The notes under the pieces are model-generated. The model was not told the DNA's origin. It saw only the letters and a list, made by a program, of their open reading frames with translations, and searched no databases. From the NCBI GenBank assembly GCA_015661855.1, contig DQVH01000119.1, positions 1 through 11,254 on the forward strand: a stretch of 11,254 nucleotides of DNA. Direction: 5' to 3'. The stretch is from Desulfurococcales archaeon (GTDB lineage Archaea > Thermoproteota > Thermoprotei_A > CAZTBM01 > SZUA-1508). The position numbers were made by a program, and so were the translations under genes. Shown in pieces: positions 1 through 6,506 of this stretch. Within the stretch, counting starts at the first letter, position 1; every line of letters starts with the position of its first letter.

Positions 1-2
1 AG

Positions 3-455
3 CAAATAAATCTAGCTATCTCATTAAAGGAGGTTAAAAATCAAGCATTTGAATTAAGAGCTGAACTAGTAAAGTATAGACTTGAACTAAAAGATTTAAA
101 CAGTAGCATCTCATCTATTTCAAGTAAAATAGATGAATACAATAAGCAAATAGCAAACTACTCTAAAAGAATAAATGAGCTATCTACTAAAATAGGTGAA
201 ATAAATAATAGAATTGAGGAGATTAAGAATAGACTGAACACTATTAAAGAGGAGTTAACTAATTTAACTCGTAAGCTACGTGATCTACGTGAAAAAGTAA
301 ATGAACTAGAGAAACAGAAAGCACTAGAGAGAGCTAAAAAGCTCATAGAGGCGAGGAAACAGAGTATTCAAGAGAAGTTAAGAAAAACGAAACGGTTAAG
401 TTTTGAGGAGCTACAAATACTCATAGGTGATGTGGAAGAATTAGTTAAAAGCTAG
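3..455 (+). CDS. Archaeal coiled-coil protein, COG1340-like (C-terminal part, 5' end outside window)
   Basis: The reading frame is open from the window edge to a TAG at 453-455, giving about 150 C-terminal residues. Almost all of it is a heptad-patterned coiled coil rich in Glu, Lys, Asn, Leu and Ile, with no membrane segment and no cysteine. The tail, with an Ala-Lys-Lys-Leu-Ile-Glu-Ala stretch followed by a basic run and then LSFEELQIL, resembles the conserved end of archaeal COG1340 coiled-coil proteins. Some of these are database-labelled 'phosphoserine phosphatase' without support, and no phosphatase motif is visible here. The function of the family is unknown. The DUF373 gene starts 18 bases after the stop, so the two are probably co-transcribed. 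Family assignment rests on the C-terminal pattern and context only; any long coiled coil (for example an SMC-like arm) would look similar internally. Confidence 0.7.
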   Translation, partial: QINLAISLKEVKNQAFELRAELVKYRLELKDLNSSISSISSKIDEYNKQIANYSKRINELSTKIGEINNRIEEIKNRLNTIKEELTNLTRKLRDLREKVNELEKQKALERAKKLIEARKQSIQEKLRKTKRLSFEELQILIGDVEELVKS

Positions 456-473
456 AAGTAAGTGTTTTAGCCA

Positions 474-1664
474 ATGATTTCAAATACAACCCCCATTTAC
501 TATAAGGAGAGTGTAGGGAGAAAGGAGAAAATACTGGTATTATGTGTTGATGTAGATAACGATATAGGTAAGGTAGGCTTAAAAACACCAATAATTGGGA
601 GAAGCGAAGTACTACATGCTGCAGTACAATTTGCTCTAACAAAACCTGAAGACACCGACGCTAATGCTCTCTTCACAGCTATTAACATCTATGATAGCAT
701 GGTAAAGGAGGGAAGAAACGTAGAGATAGCGGTAGTAGCTGGTGATGAGAATAGTAGTGTAAGAGCAGGAATGAAAATTAGAAGTGAACTATTGCACATC
801 AAGGATATCACACATGTGGATAGTGTAATACTTGTTACAGATGGTGCAGAGGATGAACTGGTAATTCCAGTTATAGAATCCATTCTACCAATAATATCGA
901 TTAAGAGAGTAGTAGTTGAACAGATAAGAGGTGTCGAAGAAACATACATCCTAATAGGTAGATACTTAAAGAAGATTATAGAGGAGCCGCGTTTCTCTAG
1001 AATATTTCTAGGAGTACCAGGTATAATTCTTATATCCCTTGCTATACTATACGTATTTAACCTTCTCCAACACGCATTTATAGTAACCCTATTCATTATA
1101 GGTTTAACTATGTTTGTACGTGGCTTCTCTATTGATAGAAGGGTTGCGGCTTGGTGGGAAGAATCTCCAATAATATTTGCATCTACACTACTAGCAGCTC
1201 TCTCAATAATGATAGGTTTAATTCTAAACTTCACTTACCCTGCAGAAACTTTTACACCAAGAATTCTTGGGCAACGTATTAAACTAGTAATGCCATTTAT
1301 AATGTTTAGTATAGCAGTTCTCCTCGGTGGTAAAGCTGCTTCAAAAACATTGAAAAAGGATATTAAGTTATGGCATGAAGTTGTAGGCTTTATATTCCTA
1401 ATATTCCTATACAAGCTTCTTGCATCAATATCTAACCTATTAGAATCCTTACCTACATACTTTACACTAGAGGATGTATGGAATCTATTATTTACTAAGG
1501 GTATACTTCACTGGTTTGCATTAATGATGATTGTTATTACAGTATTAACAGCAGTATTCATGTTTATCGAAAGAGAAATTTTAAGAGAGGCTAGAAGGCT
1601 ACGTTCACTAAGGAGGATGAGTCTTAGAATTAAATTAAAGAAGCTACGTAGACATAGAGCTTAA
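474..1664 (+). CDS. DUF373 family integral membrane protein
   Basis: This 396-residue protein has a soluble N-terminal domain (about 18-170) and a membrane domain. The N-terminal part opens with a hydrophobic strand ending in DVDND (26-30), then KTPIIGR (37-43), KPEDTDAN (57-64) and TDGAEDE (122-128). This acidic motif set is typical of the archaeal DUF373 family, whose biochemical role is not known. About six transmembrane helices follow (roughly 177-197, 200-217, 231-252, 270-286, 302-320, 344-366). The C-terminal tail from 367 is strongly basic and probably cytoplasmic. The ATG is the first possible start after an in-frame TAG six bases upstream; no clear Shine-Dalgarno sequence precedes it, which fits translation coupled to the coiled-coil gene ending at 455. 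The gene is convergent with uppS, 12 bases away. The clustered acidic residues could bind metal or a phosphorylated substrate; that is inference. Confidence 0.88.
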   Translation: MISNTTPIYYKESVGRKEKILVLCVDVDNDIGKVGLKTPIIGRSEVLHAAVQFALTKPEDTDANALFTAINIYDSMVKEGRNVEIAVVAGDENSSVRAGMKIRSELLHIKDITHVDSVILVTDGAEDELVIPVIESILPIISIKRVVVEQIRGVEETYILIGRYLKKIIEEPRFSRIFLGVPGIILISLAILYVFNLLQHAFIVTLFIIGLTMFVRGFSIDRRVAAWWEESPIIFASTLLAALSIMIGLILNFTYPAETFTPRILGQRIKLVMPFIMFSIAVLLGGKAASKTLKKDIKLWHEVVGFIFLIFLYKLLASISNLLESLPTYFTLEDVWNLLFTKGILHWFALMMIVITVLTAVFMFIEREILREARRLRSLRRMSLRIKLKKLRRHRA

Positions 1665-1676
1665 AACAATACAGTT

Positions 1677-2501
1677 TTACCTACCGAATCGTCTTTCCCT
1701 CTTCTGATATGATCTAATTGCACGCCAAAAATCTATTTTTCTAAACTCAGGCCAGTATGCTTCACAAAAGTAGAGTTCAGAGTACGCTGATTGCCATAGC
1801 AGAAATCCGCTAAGTCTCTCTTCACCTGAAGTCCTAATTATTAAATCCGGCTCTTGATAAGGTATGTCACCTGTATAAAGGTATTTAGAGAAAGCAGCCT
1901 CGTCTATTGAATTAATACTTAGTTTACCGTTTAATACGTCCTGAATTAGCCTCTTAACCGCATCAACTATTTCCTGACGTCCTCCATACCCTAAAGCTAT
2001 AATTAAGTAGTGTTTAGTATACTTCCTTGTCTCTTCCTCAACTTTCTTAGCATACTCCCTTATATCTTCAGGTAGTAGGTGAAGTCTACCAATAACTTTC
2101 ACATGAACCTTATACTTATGTATATGATTAGATTCTAAGAGCTCTCTGAACCCCATTCTAATTACGTGAAAGAGCTCTTCAAGTTCACGTTTCGACCTTT
2201 TCATAATATTCTCTGTTGATAATGCGTAAACTGTAACTGTCTTAATCCCTAACTCCCAACACCACTTAAGTACCTCCTTTACCTTTATATAGCCAAATCT
2301 ATGTCCAGACCAACTCTCTAAACCCAGCCTCCTAGCCCACCTACGATTACCATCAGGTATTATTGCTACATGTTTAGGTATAGGTCCATCCTTAATTTGA
2401 TACCACAACCACTTCTCATACAATTTATAAACAGGTTTAAGTACAGTTTTAGATGCAAACTCTATTAGCTTAAGTTTAAGAGGCTTCTTAAGATTATCCA
2501 T
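1677..2501 (-). CDS. uppS: Cis-prenyltransferase (undecaprenyl/polyprenyl diphosphate synthase family)
   Basis: This enzyme condenses isopentenyl diphosphate onto an allylic diphosphate in cis to make the long polyprenyl lipid carrier used in archaeal N-glycosylation. The 274-residue protein has the family landmarks in order: HVAIIPDGNRRWAR (44-57, with the catalytic Asp at 50), STEN (95-98), GYGGR (171-175), RTSGE (223-227) and LLWQSAYSEL (234-243). It acts at the membrane surface but has no transmembrane helix. The length is close to archaeal homologues, which carry a similar N-terminal extension of about 40 residues ahead of the catalytic motif. The ATG at 2501 follows a GAGGT-like Shine-Dalgarno sequence at about 10-15 bases; an ATG further up is closed by a TGA. 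It stands alone on the minus strand. Chain length of the product cannot be read from the sequence. Confidence 0.95.
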   Translation of the reverse strand: MDNLKKPLKLKLIEFASKTVLKPVYKLYEKWLWYQIKDGPIPKHVAIIPDGNRRWARRLGLESWSGHRFGYIKVKEVLKWCWELGIKTVTVYALSTENIMKRSKRELEELFHVIRMGFRELLESNHIHKYKVHVKVIGRLHLLPEDIREYAKKVEEETRKYTKHYLIIALGYGGRQEIVDAVKRLIQDVLNGKLSINSIDEAAFSKYLYTGDIPYQEPDLIIRTSGEERLSGFLLWQSAYSELYFCEAYWPEFRKIDFWRAIRSYQKRERRFGR

Positions 2502-2598
2502 TCACAAACCATACCTCATATCAATAGTCTTGAACAATGTATTCTATAACTTTACTATAACTAAAAAGGATACTCAGTGTTAAATTATTAACTGTCTC

Positions 2599-3867
2599 TC
2601 ATAAACGAGATAAACTAGTAATAGAGGTCAAGTCAACCTTAGACCACCAAGTTAATCCCTTAGGAGTAACCTTTAATATCTTATTTTTCCCAGTTCTTTC
2701 GGTACTCTATTTTACATTTTTACAGTTTCAGATATTTTACTGGCTAACTGCGTAACCGTAAGCGGTTGTTCTCTTAGGAAGTGTTAAAGTGGCGCTGGAG
2801 ATACTGGGTAAACTTATTCTTTTATGGGGGGATCTAGCGGATTTTACCATACTATTGAATTCATAGGTATTTAACCGTAAGCAAAGGGATCGTGTACTAA
2901 GTTATGTTAATTAGATCCATACCCTAAATACTTTAATAAGCTATCATCAAGCATAGGTTTTCTTAACCCATTCAGCATTGGAATTTTAAATTAATTCTCC
3001 ATTGTAATATGATTAAACAATTTTATTTTAACGTTTCCCTTAGGGAAACATTGAGCTAGGTAATTGCGCTTATACACGGTTTATATCCCATAACGATTTG
3101 TATGTAAACCAAGATTCTATAATCAATTCAACAAGTTCTTAAAATCTTTTCCAAATATAAACAACTATGCTAAGTATTGTTAGTGATTTTCATATTTTGA
3201 AGTTTTAATCCTATTTTCAATCAAAGGGTGATCACTGAGAATCTCCAAGAATTTTTGATGAACGTTCTTTTTAAGTTACTTAATTCATTCATTTTTAAGT
3301 GCTGATTACTACATGCATATGTGGATTTAACGAATCTTAAGACTCTATGACAACTACATGCGAATGAGAGTCATATTTAACCCTTATATACGTCTTTAAC
3401 CTGTGTAACATAAACTTTAATGCATTCATGTCGTACTTCATTGGAACGGCAGAGGAAGTATTATAGTTAAATAAACTCCTTGATTAAACTCCTTCATAGT
3501 TACCTCAAAATGCTTCCTTGAACTTAACTATCTGCTTTCTCGCTATCTTTAGACTTGCAAACTAGAACCGTATTCTTTGACTATTAATCTTTCCTTTTAA
3601 ATCTGCAAAGATTAATAACTTGCTAGCATAATCCGATAAGTATTTTATAAATGAGAAGTTTAGCTATTCCTCAATCTAAGTTAGTAAGATTCAATAGCTC
3701 CTTCAAACTCAATAAGCTAATTTCTCCCAATACTTTATGGCCCTTTGCATACTTACAATGCTGATTTTCGTATAAAGTTCTTCTTTGTATTCTTTAAGTT
3801 CCTTCCCTAGAATAGACCATTCTTCACCTGTTTTCGAAACATTAGTGGATAAAATTTTAATCAACAC
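2599..3867 (-). pseudogene. Decayed gene, possibly a HUH (rolling-circle Rep-like) protein with C-terminal winged helix
   Basis: No intact ORF crosses this stretch, but the minus strand translates into long protein-like pieces that join end to end across frames. From the 5' side: VSKTGEEW...MQRAIKYWEKL (3840-3718); after a shift, LIEFEGAIESY (3716-3684); then FIKYLSDYASKLLIFADLKG (about 3651-3592); KQIVKFKEAF and GNYEGV (about 3537-3487); VYLTIILPLP (3476-3449) in another frame; VPMKYDMNALKF...HVVVIES (3441-3340), a stop, and NPHMHVVIS (3327-3301); a one-frame run from about 3260 to 2690 broken by about a dozen stops; and finally ILKVTPKGLTWWSKVD (about 2661-2632), ending at a TGA at 2601-2599. 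Seen directly: at least five frame changes and more than ten in-frame stops, so it cannot encode a protein. By family knowledge, a strand like LTIILP, then His-x-His flanked by hydrophobic residues, then Tyr-x-x-x is the order of motifs I-III in HUH replication initiators. In motif III the TAG at 3167-3165 could have been a Lys AAG codon. The C-terminal part looks like a winged helix. A start could be GTG 3867 or TTG 3936; two stops lie between them. I am fairly sure of decay, less sure of the HUH identity. Confidence 0.65.
3472..3494. repeat. 13-base-period direct repeat causing a frameshift in the decayed gene
   Basis: The 10-base string TAAACTCCTT occurs at 3472-3481 and again at 3485-3494, a spacing of 13 bases. 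On the minus strand this reads AAGGAGTTTA twice. Removing one 13-base unit joins GNYEGV directly to YLTIILPLP in a single frame, which suggests a slippage duplication that disrupted the gene just before its presumed motif I. Confidence 0.6.
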
Positions 3868-3961
3868 AACTAATAGTAACTATTAATATCTAAAACACTT
3901 AATAGACAGTAGATAAGTATAATACACCCTCTTCAAAATACACTCCCTTTAACACGTAAAC

Positions 3962-3971
3962 CTTATATTAT
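3962..3971 (+). promoter_or_regulatory. Candidate TATA box for rps8e-srp19
   Basis: CTTATATTAT lies about 70 bases ahead of the rps8e ATG. Initiation about 25 bases downstream would give a leader of roughly 45 bases containing GAGAGGG (about 4022-4028) as ribosome binding site. It is the best A-box-like match in an AT-rich region, so the call is weak. The stretch 3868-4039 otherwise holds only possible 5' remnants of the decayed minus-strand gene. Confidence 0.35.
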
Positions 3972-4039
3972 CCTTAGGTTTACCACTATGAAGTAGGAGA
4001 TTGAAAAAGAAGAATATTGTGGAGAGAGGGTAAATCGGT

Positions 4040-4423
4040 ATGAGTTACTATCAGGGTAATGATTTAAAGAAGCCTACAGGGGGAGAGAAGAGACCACACC
4101 GTAAGAAGAGAAAATATGAATTAGGAGGCCCCTTTACTGAGACAAAAATAGGTAGTAGTGATAAAAGAGTTATAGTAAGAACTTTTGGAGGTAATATTAA
4201 GGTCAAATTGAAAACTACAGCATATGCTAATGTTATCGACCCTAAAACTAATACTGCTAGAAAAGTTAAAATACTAGGTGTCATTGAGACGCCAGCTAAT
4301 AGAGATTATGCACGTAGAGGTATAATAGTTAAAGGAGCTATAATAGAAACTGAGCTAGGAAAAGCTAAAGTAACTTCAAGGCCTGGACAGGATGGTGTAA
4401 TCAACGCTGTACTAATTCAGTAA
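4040..4423 (+). CDS. rps8e: Ribosomal protein S8e
   Basis: Component of the small ribosomal subunit in archaea and eukaryotes, absent from bacteria. The 127 residues match the short archaeal form: a basic N-terminal section (YYQGNDLKKPTGG at 3-15, then PHRKKRKYELG at 19-29), FTETKIG at 32-38, RTFGGN at 47-52, and the well-conserved end NRDYARRGIIVKGAIIETE (87-105) with TSRPGQDGVINAVL at the C-terminus. The ATG follows GAGAGGG by about 10 bases. It is the first gene of a plus-strand unit with srp19, whose start lies 25 bases after this stop. Nothing unusual is seen. Confidence 0.97.
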   Translation: MSYYQGNDLKKPTGGEKRPHRKKRKYELGGPFTETKIGSSDKRVIVRTFGGNIKVKLKTTAYANVIDPKTNTARKVKILGVIETPANRDYARRGIIVKGAIIETELGKAKVTSRPGQDGVINAVLIQ

Positions 4424-4448
4424 CTAATGCTAATGGAAGTGTAAGGTA

Positions 4449-4754
4449 TTGAGTAGAGAATTTAAGGGGAAAAGAATAATAGTATGGCCTAGCTATATCG
4501 ACTCTTCATGTAGTAGAGGTAAGGGAAGGAAAATACCATTAAGTGAAGCTGTAAAAAGACCGAAAGTTGATGAAATAGTTAAAGCAGCTAAAATGTTAGG
4601 TTTAGAACCCTTAATTCTCGAAAAAAAGTATCCAAGATTATGGTTTAAGGATACAAAGTGTATAGTAGTTAATAAGGTTAAATCGAAACTGCATACACTA
4701 ATAATGATTTCAAGGAAAATTAAGGAGTTGAGAGAAACTACTAGTAAGAGTTAA
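4449..4754 (+). CDS. srp19: Signal recognition particle subunit SRP19
   Basis: SRP19 binds the tips of helices 6 and 8 of SRP RNA and helps SRP54 to join the particle, which targets nascent membrane and secreted proteins. The 101-residue protein has the family features: a strand ending in IIVWPSYID (10-18), the basic RNA-binding loop SRGKGRKIP (22-30), then AVKRP (34-38) and a helix-strand-helix fold ending in a basic tail (KSKLHTLIMISRKIKEL). The start is TTG at 4449, preceded by GTAAGG; the nearby GTG is out of frame and no ATG gives the conserved N-terminus. The gene is 25 bases downstream of rps8e and probably shares its transcript. It is the usual length for an archaeal SRP19. Confidence 0.93.
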   Translation: MSREFKGKRIIVWPSYIDSSCSRGKGRKIPLSEAVKRPKVDEIVKAAKMLGLEPLILEKKYPRLWFKDTKCIVVNKVKSKLHTLIMISRKIKELRETTSKS

Positions 4755-4832
4755 CTACATGAGAATAACCTCTATTTCTATTGAGTCTATGTGGAAAGTT
4801 ACAAGTTTATTTTAAAGAAGTCTAATTAACAA

Positions 4833-4877
4833 CTTAAAAAGCTTAATTAATTCTGAAGAGTGGTTACTCTTAAAAAT
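4833..4877 (+). promoter_or_regulatory. Candidate promoter region of gar1-tfb
   Basis: The 168-base gap after srp19 contains two A-box-like strings, CTTAAAAAG at about 4833-4841 and CTTAAAAAT at about 4869-4877. The second would start transcription near 4900, just upstream of the gar1 ribosome binding site. Either implies that gar1-tfb has a promoter separate from rps8e-srp19. Nothing else (no tRNA, no C/D-box pattern) was seen in the gap. Confidence 0.4.
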
Positions 4878-4904
4878 CTAATCGGTAATACTTAAGAACA
4901 CTCT

Positions 4905-4911
4905 AAGGAGG
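4905..4911 (+). promoter_or_regulatory. Strong Shine-Dalgarno sequence of gar1
   Basis: AAGGAGG complements the conserved anti-Shine-Dalgarno end of archaeal 16S rRNA and sits 11 bases before the gar1 ATG. A second GAGGT at 4917-4921 almost touches the start codon. The strong site supports the ATG at 4923. Confidence 0.6.
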
Positions 4912-4922
4912 CCCCTGAGGTA

Positions 4923-5228
4923 ATGAGGAAATTGGGTACCGTATTACACAAGTCTAAGTCAGGTTATTTAGTAGTAAAACTTGTAAATGTTCCACCATTA
5001 GGGGTTAAGGTTTATGATAGTAAACTCAACTATATTGGTGTAGTAAAGGATGTTATAGGCCCTGTTAAAGATCCTTATGCACTAGTTAAAGTTACAGTAG
5101 AAGGTGTCAACGAAGAAGCACTAACTAATACTACACTATACTTTTTTGAACCCAAAAAGTCCGTGAAAAGTGCTCGTAGAAGACATAAATCATTAAAACA
5201 TTTTAGAAAAGGTAAAAGGGGAGGGTGA
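4923..5228 (+). CDS. gar1: H/ACA RNP component Gar1
   Basis: Gar1 is one of the proteins (with Cbf5, Nop10 and L7Ae) that assemble on H/ACA guide RNAs to pseudouridylate rRNA; it contacts Cbf5 and aids substrate turnover. The 101-residue protein shows the Gar1/Naf1 beta-barrel: LGTVLHKSKSGYLVVKL (4-20), PPLGVKVYD (24-32), IGVVKDVIGPVKDPYALVKV (37-56). A basic tail, SARRRHKSLKHFRKGKRGG (83-101), follows; the long Gly-Arg-rich ends of eukaryotic Gar1 are absent, as is normal in archaea. The next gene, tfb, starts 12 bases after its stop, and the gar1-tfb pairing is common in archaea, so they form one operon. Confidence 0.92.
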   Translation: MRKLGTVLHKSKSGYLVVKLVNVPPLGVKVYDSKLNYIGVVKDVIGPVKDPYALVKVTVEGVNEEALTNTTLYFFEPKKSVKSARRRHKSLKHFRKGKRGG

Positions 5229-5240
5229 GGTTATAAAGGT

Positions 5241-6137
5241 ATGAAGTGTCCATATTGTGGCTCAAGTGATTTAATATTTTTTCCGGAACGTGGAGAACTT
5301 ATATGTAAATTCTGTGGTACAGTAGTTCAGGAGAGGATAATAGATTACGGTCCAGAATGGAGAGCTTTTACACCCGAACAGAGAGAGCGTAAGAGTAGAG
5401 TAGGTGCTCCACCTACACCTACAATACACGATCTCGGCTTAACAACAACTATAGATTGGAGAAATAAAGATTACTCCGGTAGAACATTAAGTGGTATGAG
5501 CGCTATTAGAGCTAAAAGATTGAGAATAATACACAAGAAAATCCGAATTAGAGCTTCTGAGAAAAGAACAGTCCAAATACTATCTAAAGTTAATAGACTG
5601 ATAAATAAGATAGGTTTACCACAAAAAGTTCAGGAGGAAACCTGTATTATCTTGAGGAAACTCATGGAGGTGAAACTTCTAAGAGGGAAAATTATAGATA
5701 ACTATATAGCTGCTGCAATATACCTTGCTTGTAGATTTCAGAAAATACCTAGAACTCTAGATGAAATAGCTAAATACGTTGGTGTTCCAAAAAAGGATGT
5801 AGCATTAAGCTACAGAAAGCTACTGCAACTACTAGGGAAATCGCCACCTCCAGCTAAACCTGTAGACTATATACCAAAACTAATTAGTAAACTTAAACTA
5901 CCACCATACGTACAAACTAAAGCAGCTGAAATACTAAACTACATGGTTAAGAATGGTCTTTCTAGTGGTAAAGGACCTTTAGGTATAGCTGCAGCATCAG
6001 TGTATCTTGCAAGTGTGTTTCTAGATGAGAAAAGAACTCAAAGAGAGGTTGCAGATGCAGCAAATGTAACAGAAGTTACAGTTAGAAATAGGTATAAGGA
6101 GTTCATCGATAACTTCTGTGTAATAGTTAAACTGTAA
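5241..6137 (+). CDS. tfb: Transcription initiation factor B (TFB)
   Basis: TFB, the archaeal TFIIB homologue, binds TBP and the BRE and brings RNA polymerase to the promoter. The 298-residue protein is complete. An N-terminal zinc ribbon has Cys at 3, 6, 22 and 25 (C-x2-C-x15-C-x2-C). It is followed by the B-reader/linker region with GPEWRAF (37-43) and DLGLTTTID (64-72). Two cyclin-fold repeats cover about 107-198 and 205-293, and the second carries the BRE-contacting helix-turn-helix (RTQREVADAANVTEVTVRNRY, 265-285). The length is usual for archaeal TFB. The ATG follows a weak AAGG and places the first zinc-ribbon Cys at residue 3, so no longer N-terminus is needed. It is the second gene of gar1-tfb. 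No second tfb copy is present in the window. Confidence 0.98.
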   Translation: MKCPYCGSSDLIFFPERGELICKFCGTVVQERIIDYGPEWRAFTPEQRERKSRVGAPPTPTIHDLGLTTTIDWRNKDYSGRTLSGMSAIRAKRLRIIHKKIRIRASEKRTVQILSKVNRLINKIGLPQKVQEETCIILRKLMEVKLLRGKIIDNYIAAAIYLACRFQKIPRTLDEIAKYVGVPKKDVALSYRKLLQLLGKSPPPAKPVDYIPKLISKLKLPPYVQTKAAEILNYMVKNGLSSGKGPLGIAAASVYLASVFLDEKRTQREVADAANVTEVTVRNRYKEFIDNFCVIVKL

Positions 6138-6143
6138 CTTTTC

Positions 6144-6195
6144 AGGGAGGGCAACAATTTTTATAATCGTGTTTGTCCTCTAAAACTCCCTCCCT
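6144..6195 (+). other. Inverted repeat just downstream of tfb
   Basis: AGGGAGGG (6144-6151) pairs perfectly with CCCTCCCT (6188-6195) across a 36-base loop; the inner GCAACA and TGTTTGT can extend pairing imperfectly. The loop contains the T-run ATTTTTATAA (6157-6166). It begins seven bases after the tfb stop and may be a 3' processing or termination structure, or hold a promoter for an unseen transcript. This G/C-rich symmetry stands out in an AT-rich gap. Confidence 0.4.
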
Positions 6196-6349
6196 ACTCT
6201 TCAGAGATAGTTTAAGAGAACATTTAGGACATTGGTTGACTATACGAGTATTTGTTATTGGAGGATTTGTACCATGTACTAGTAGACTTAGTGGTTTTAA
6301 AAGATGCTTACTCACTTTCTAACTTCAAACCATTATGATGTAAACCTCT

Positions 6350-6404
6350 GCTCTTATCTTATTTCATAAGAGCTCTAGCTATCCTAGTAAAGGTATTTTT
6401 ACTA
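6350..6404 (+). other. Two adjacent hairpins in the tfb-TFE-beta gap
   Basis: GCTCTTAT (6350-6357) and ATAAGAGC (6366-6373) form a perfect 8-base stem with an 8-base loop. Eleven bases on, TAGTAAA (6385-6391) and TTTACTA (6398-6404) form a 7-base stem with a 6-base loop. The 369-base gap 6138-6506 has no convincing ORF, so these may be part of a small RNA or a 5' leader of the next gene. I cannot assign an RNA family. Confidence 0.35.
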
Positions 6405-6506
6405 CCTAGTATAGAGTATTTTAGTGTGGAGTGGTTCGAGAAGAACTAATGATGAAAATATGATGATATAATGTTTAACAATTTAGTTTCTGAGGAATGA
6501 GTTGAG

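Noticed and set aside
26..36. AAAGGAGGTTA, a perfect Shine-Dalgarno-like string
   Set aside because: It lies inside the coiled-coil frame (Lys-Glu-Val-Lys) and no start codon follows at a suitable distance.
689..1234. 181-residue minus-strand ORF inside the DUF373 gene
   Set aside because: Opposite-strand shadow of a well-supported membrane protein; Ser/Thr/Ile-rich composition with no motif.
2599..3867. Stop-codon recoding or programmed frameshifting of the broken gene
   Set aside because: All three stop codons occur, with multiple frameshifts in both directions and a tandem duplication; decay is the simpler reading.
2502..4039. Large structured non-coding RNA (for example SRP RNA or RNase P RNA) near srp19
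   Set aside because: Such RNAs are GC-rich in hyperthermophiles; this stretch is AT-rich and is better explained by the decayed minus-strand gene.
6173..6331. Short plus-strand ORF of about 52 residues starting at a TTG
   Set aside because: No ribosome binding site, no recognisable motif, and it overlaps the inverted repeat; random open frame is likelier.
6222..6410. Minus-strand pieces with protein-like look (for example RIARALMK, HHNGLKLESE)
   Set aside because: Too short, interrupted by stops and dominated by Lys, Ser, Thr and Asn; not enough to call a second pseudogene.
6428..6445. GGTTCGAG resembling a tRNA T-loop
   Set aside because: The flanking bases do not form a T-stem, and no acceptor, D-arm or anticodon arm is found around it.
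6446..6495. Possible C/D-box guide RNA: ATGATGA at 6449-6455 and 6460-6466, CTGA at 6490-6493
   Set aside because: The two C-like boxes are only four bases apart and there is no D' box, so neither guide spacing is right; the strings fit chance in AT-rich DNA before the TFE-beta start.
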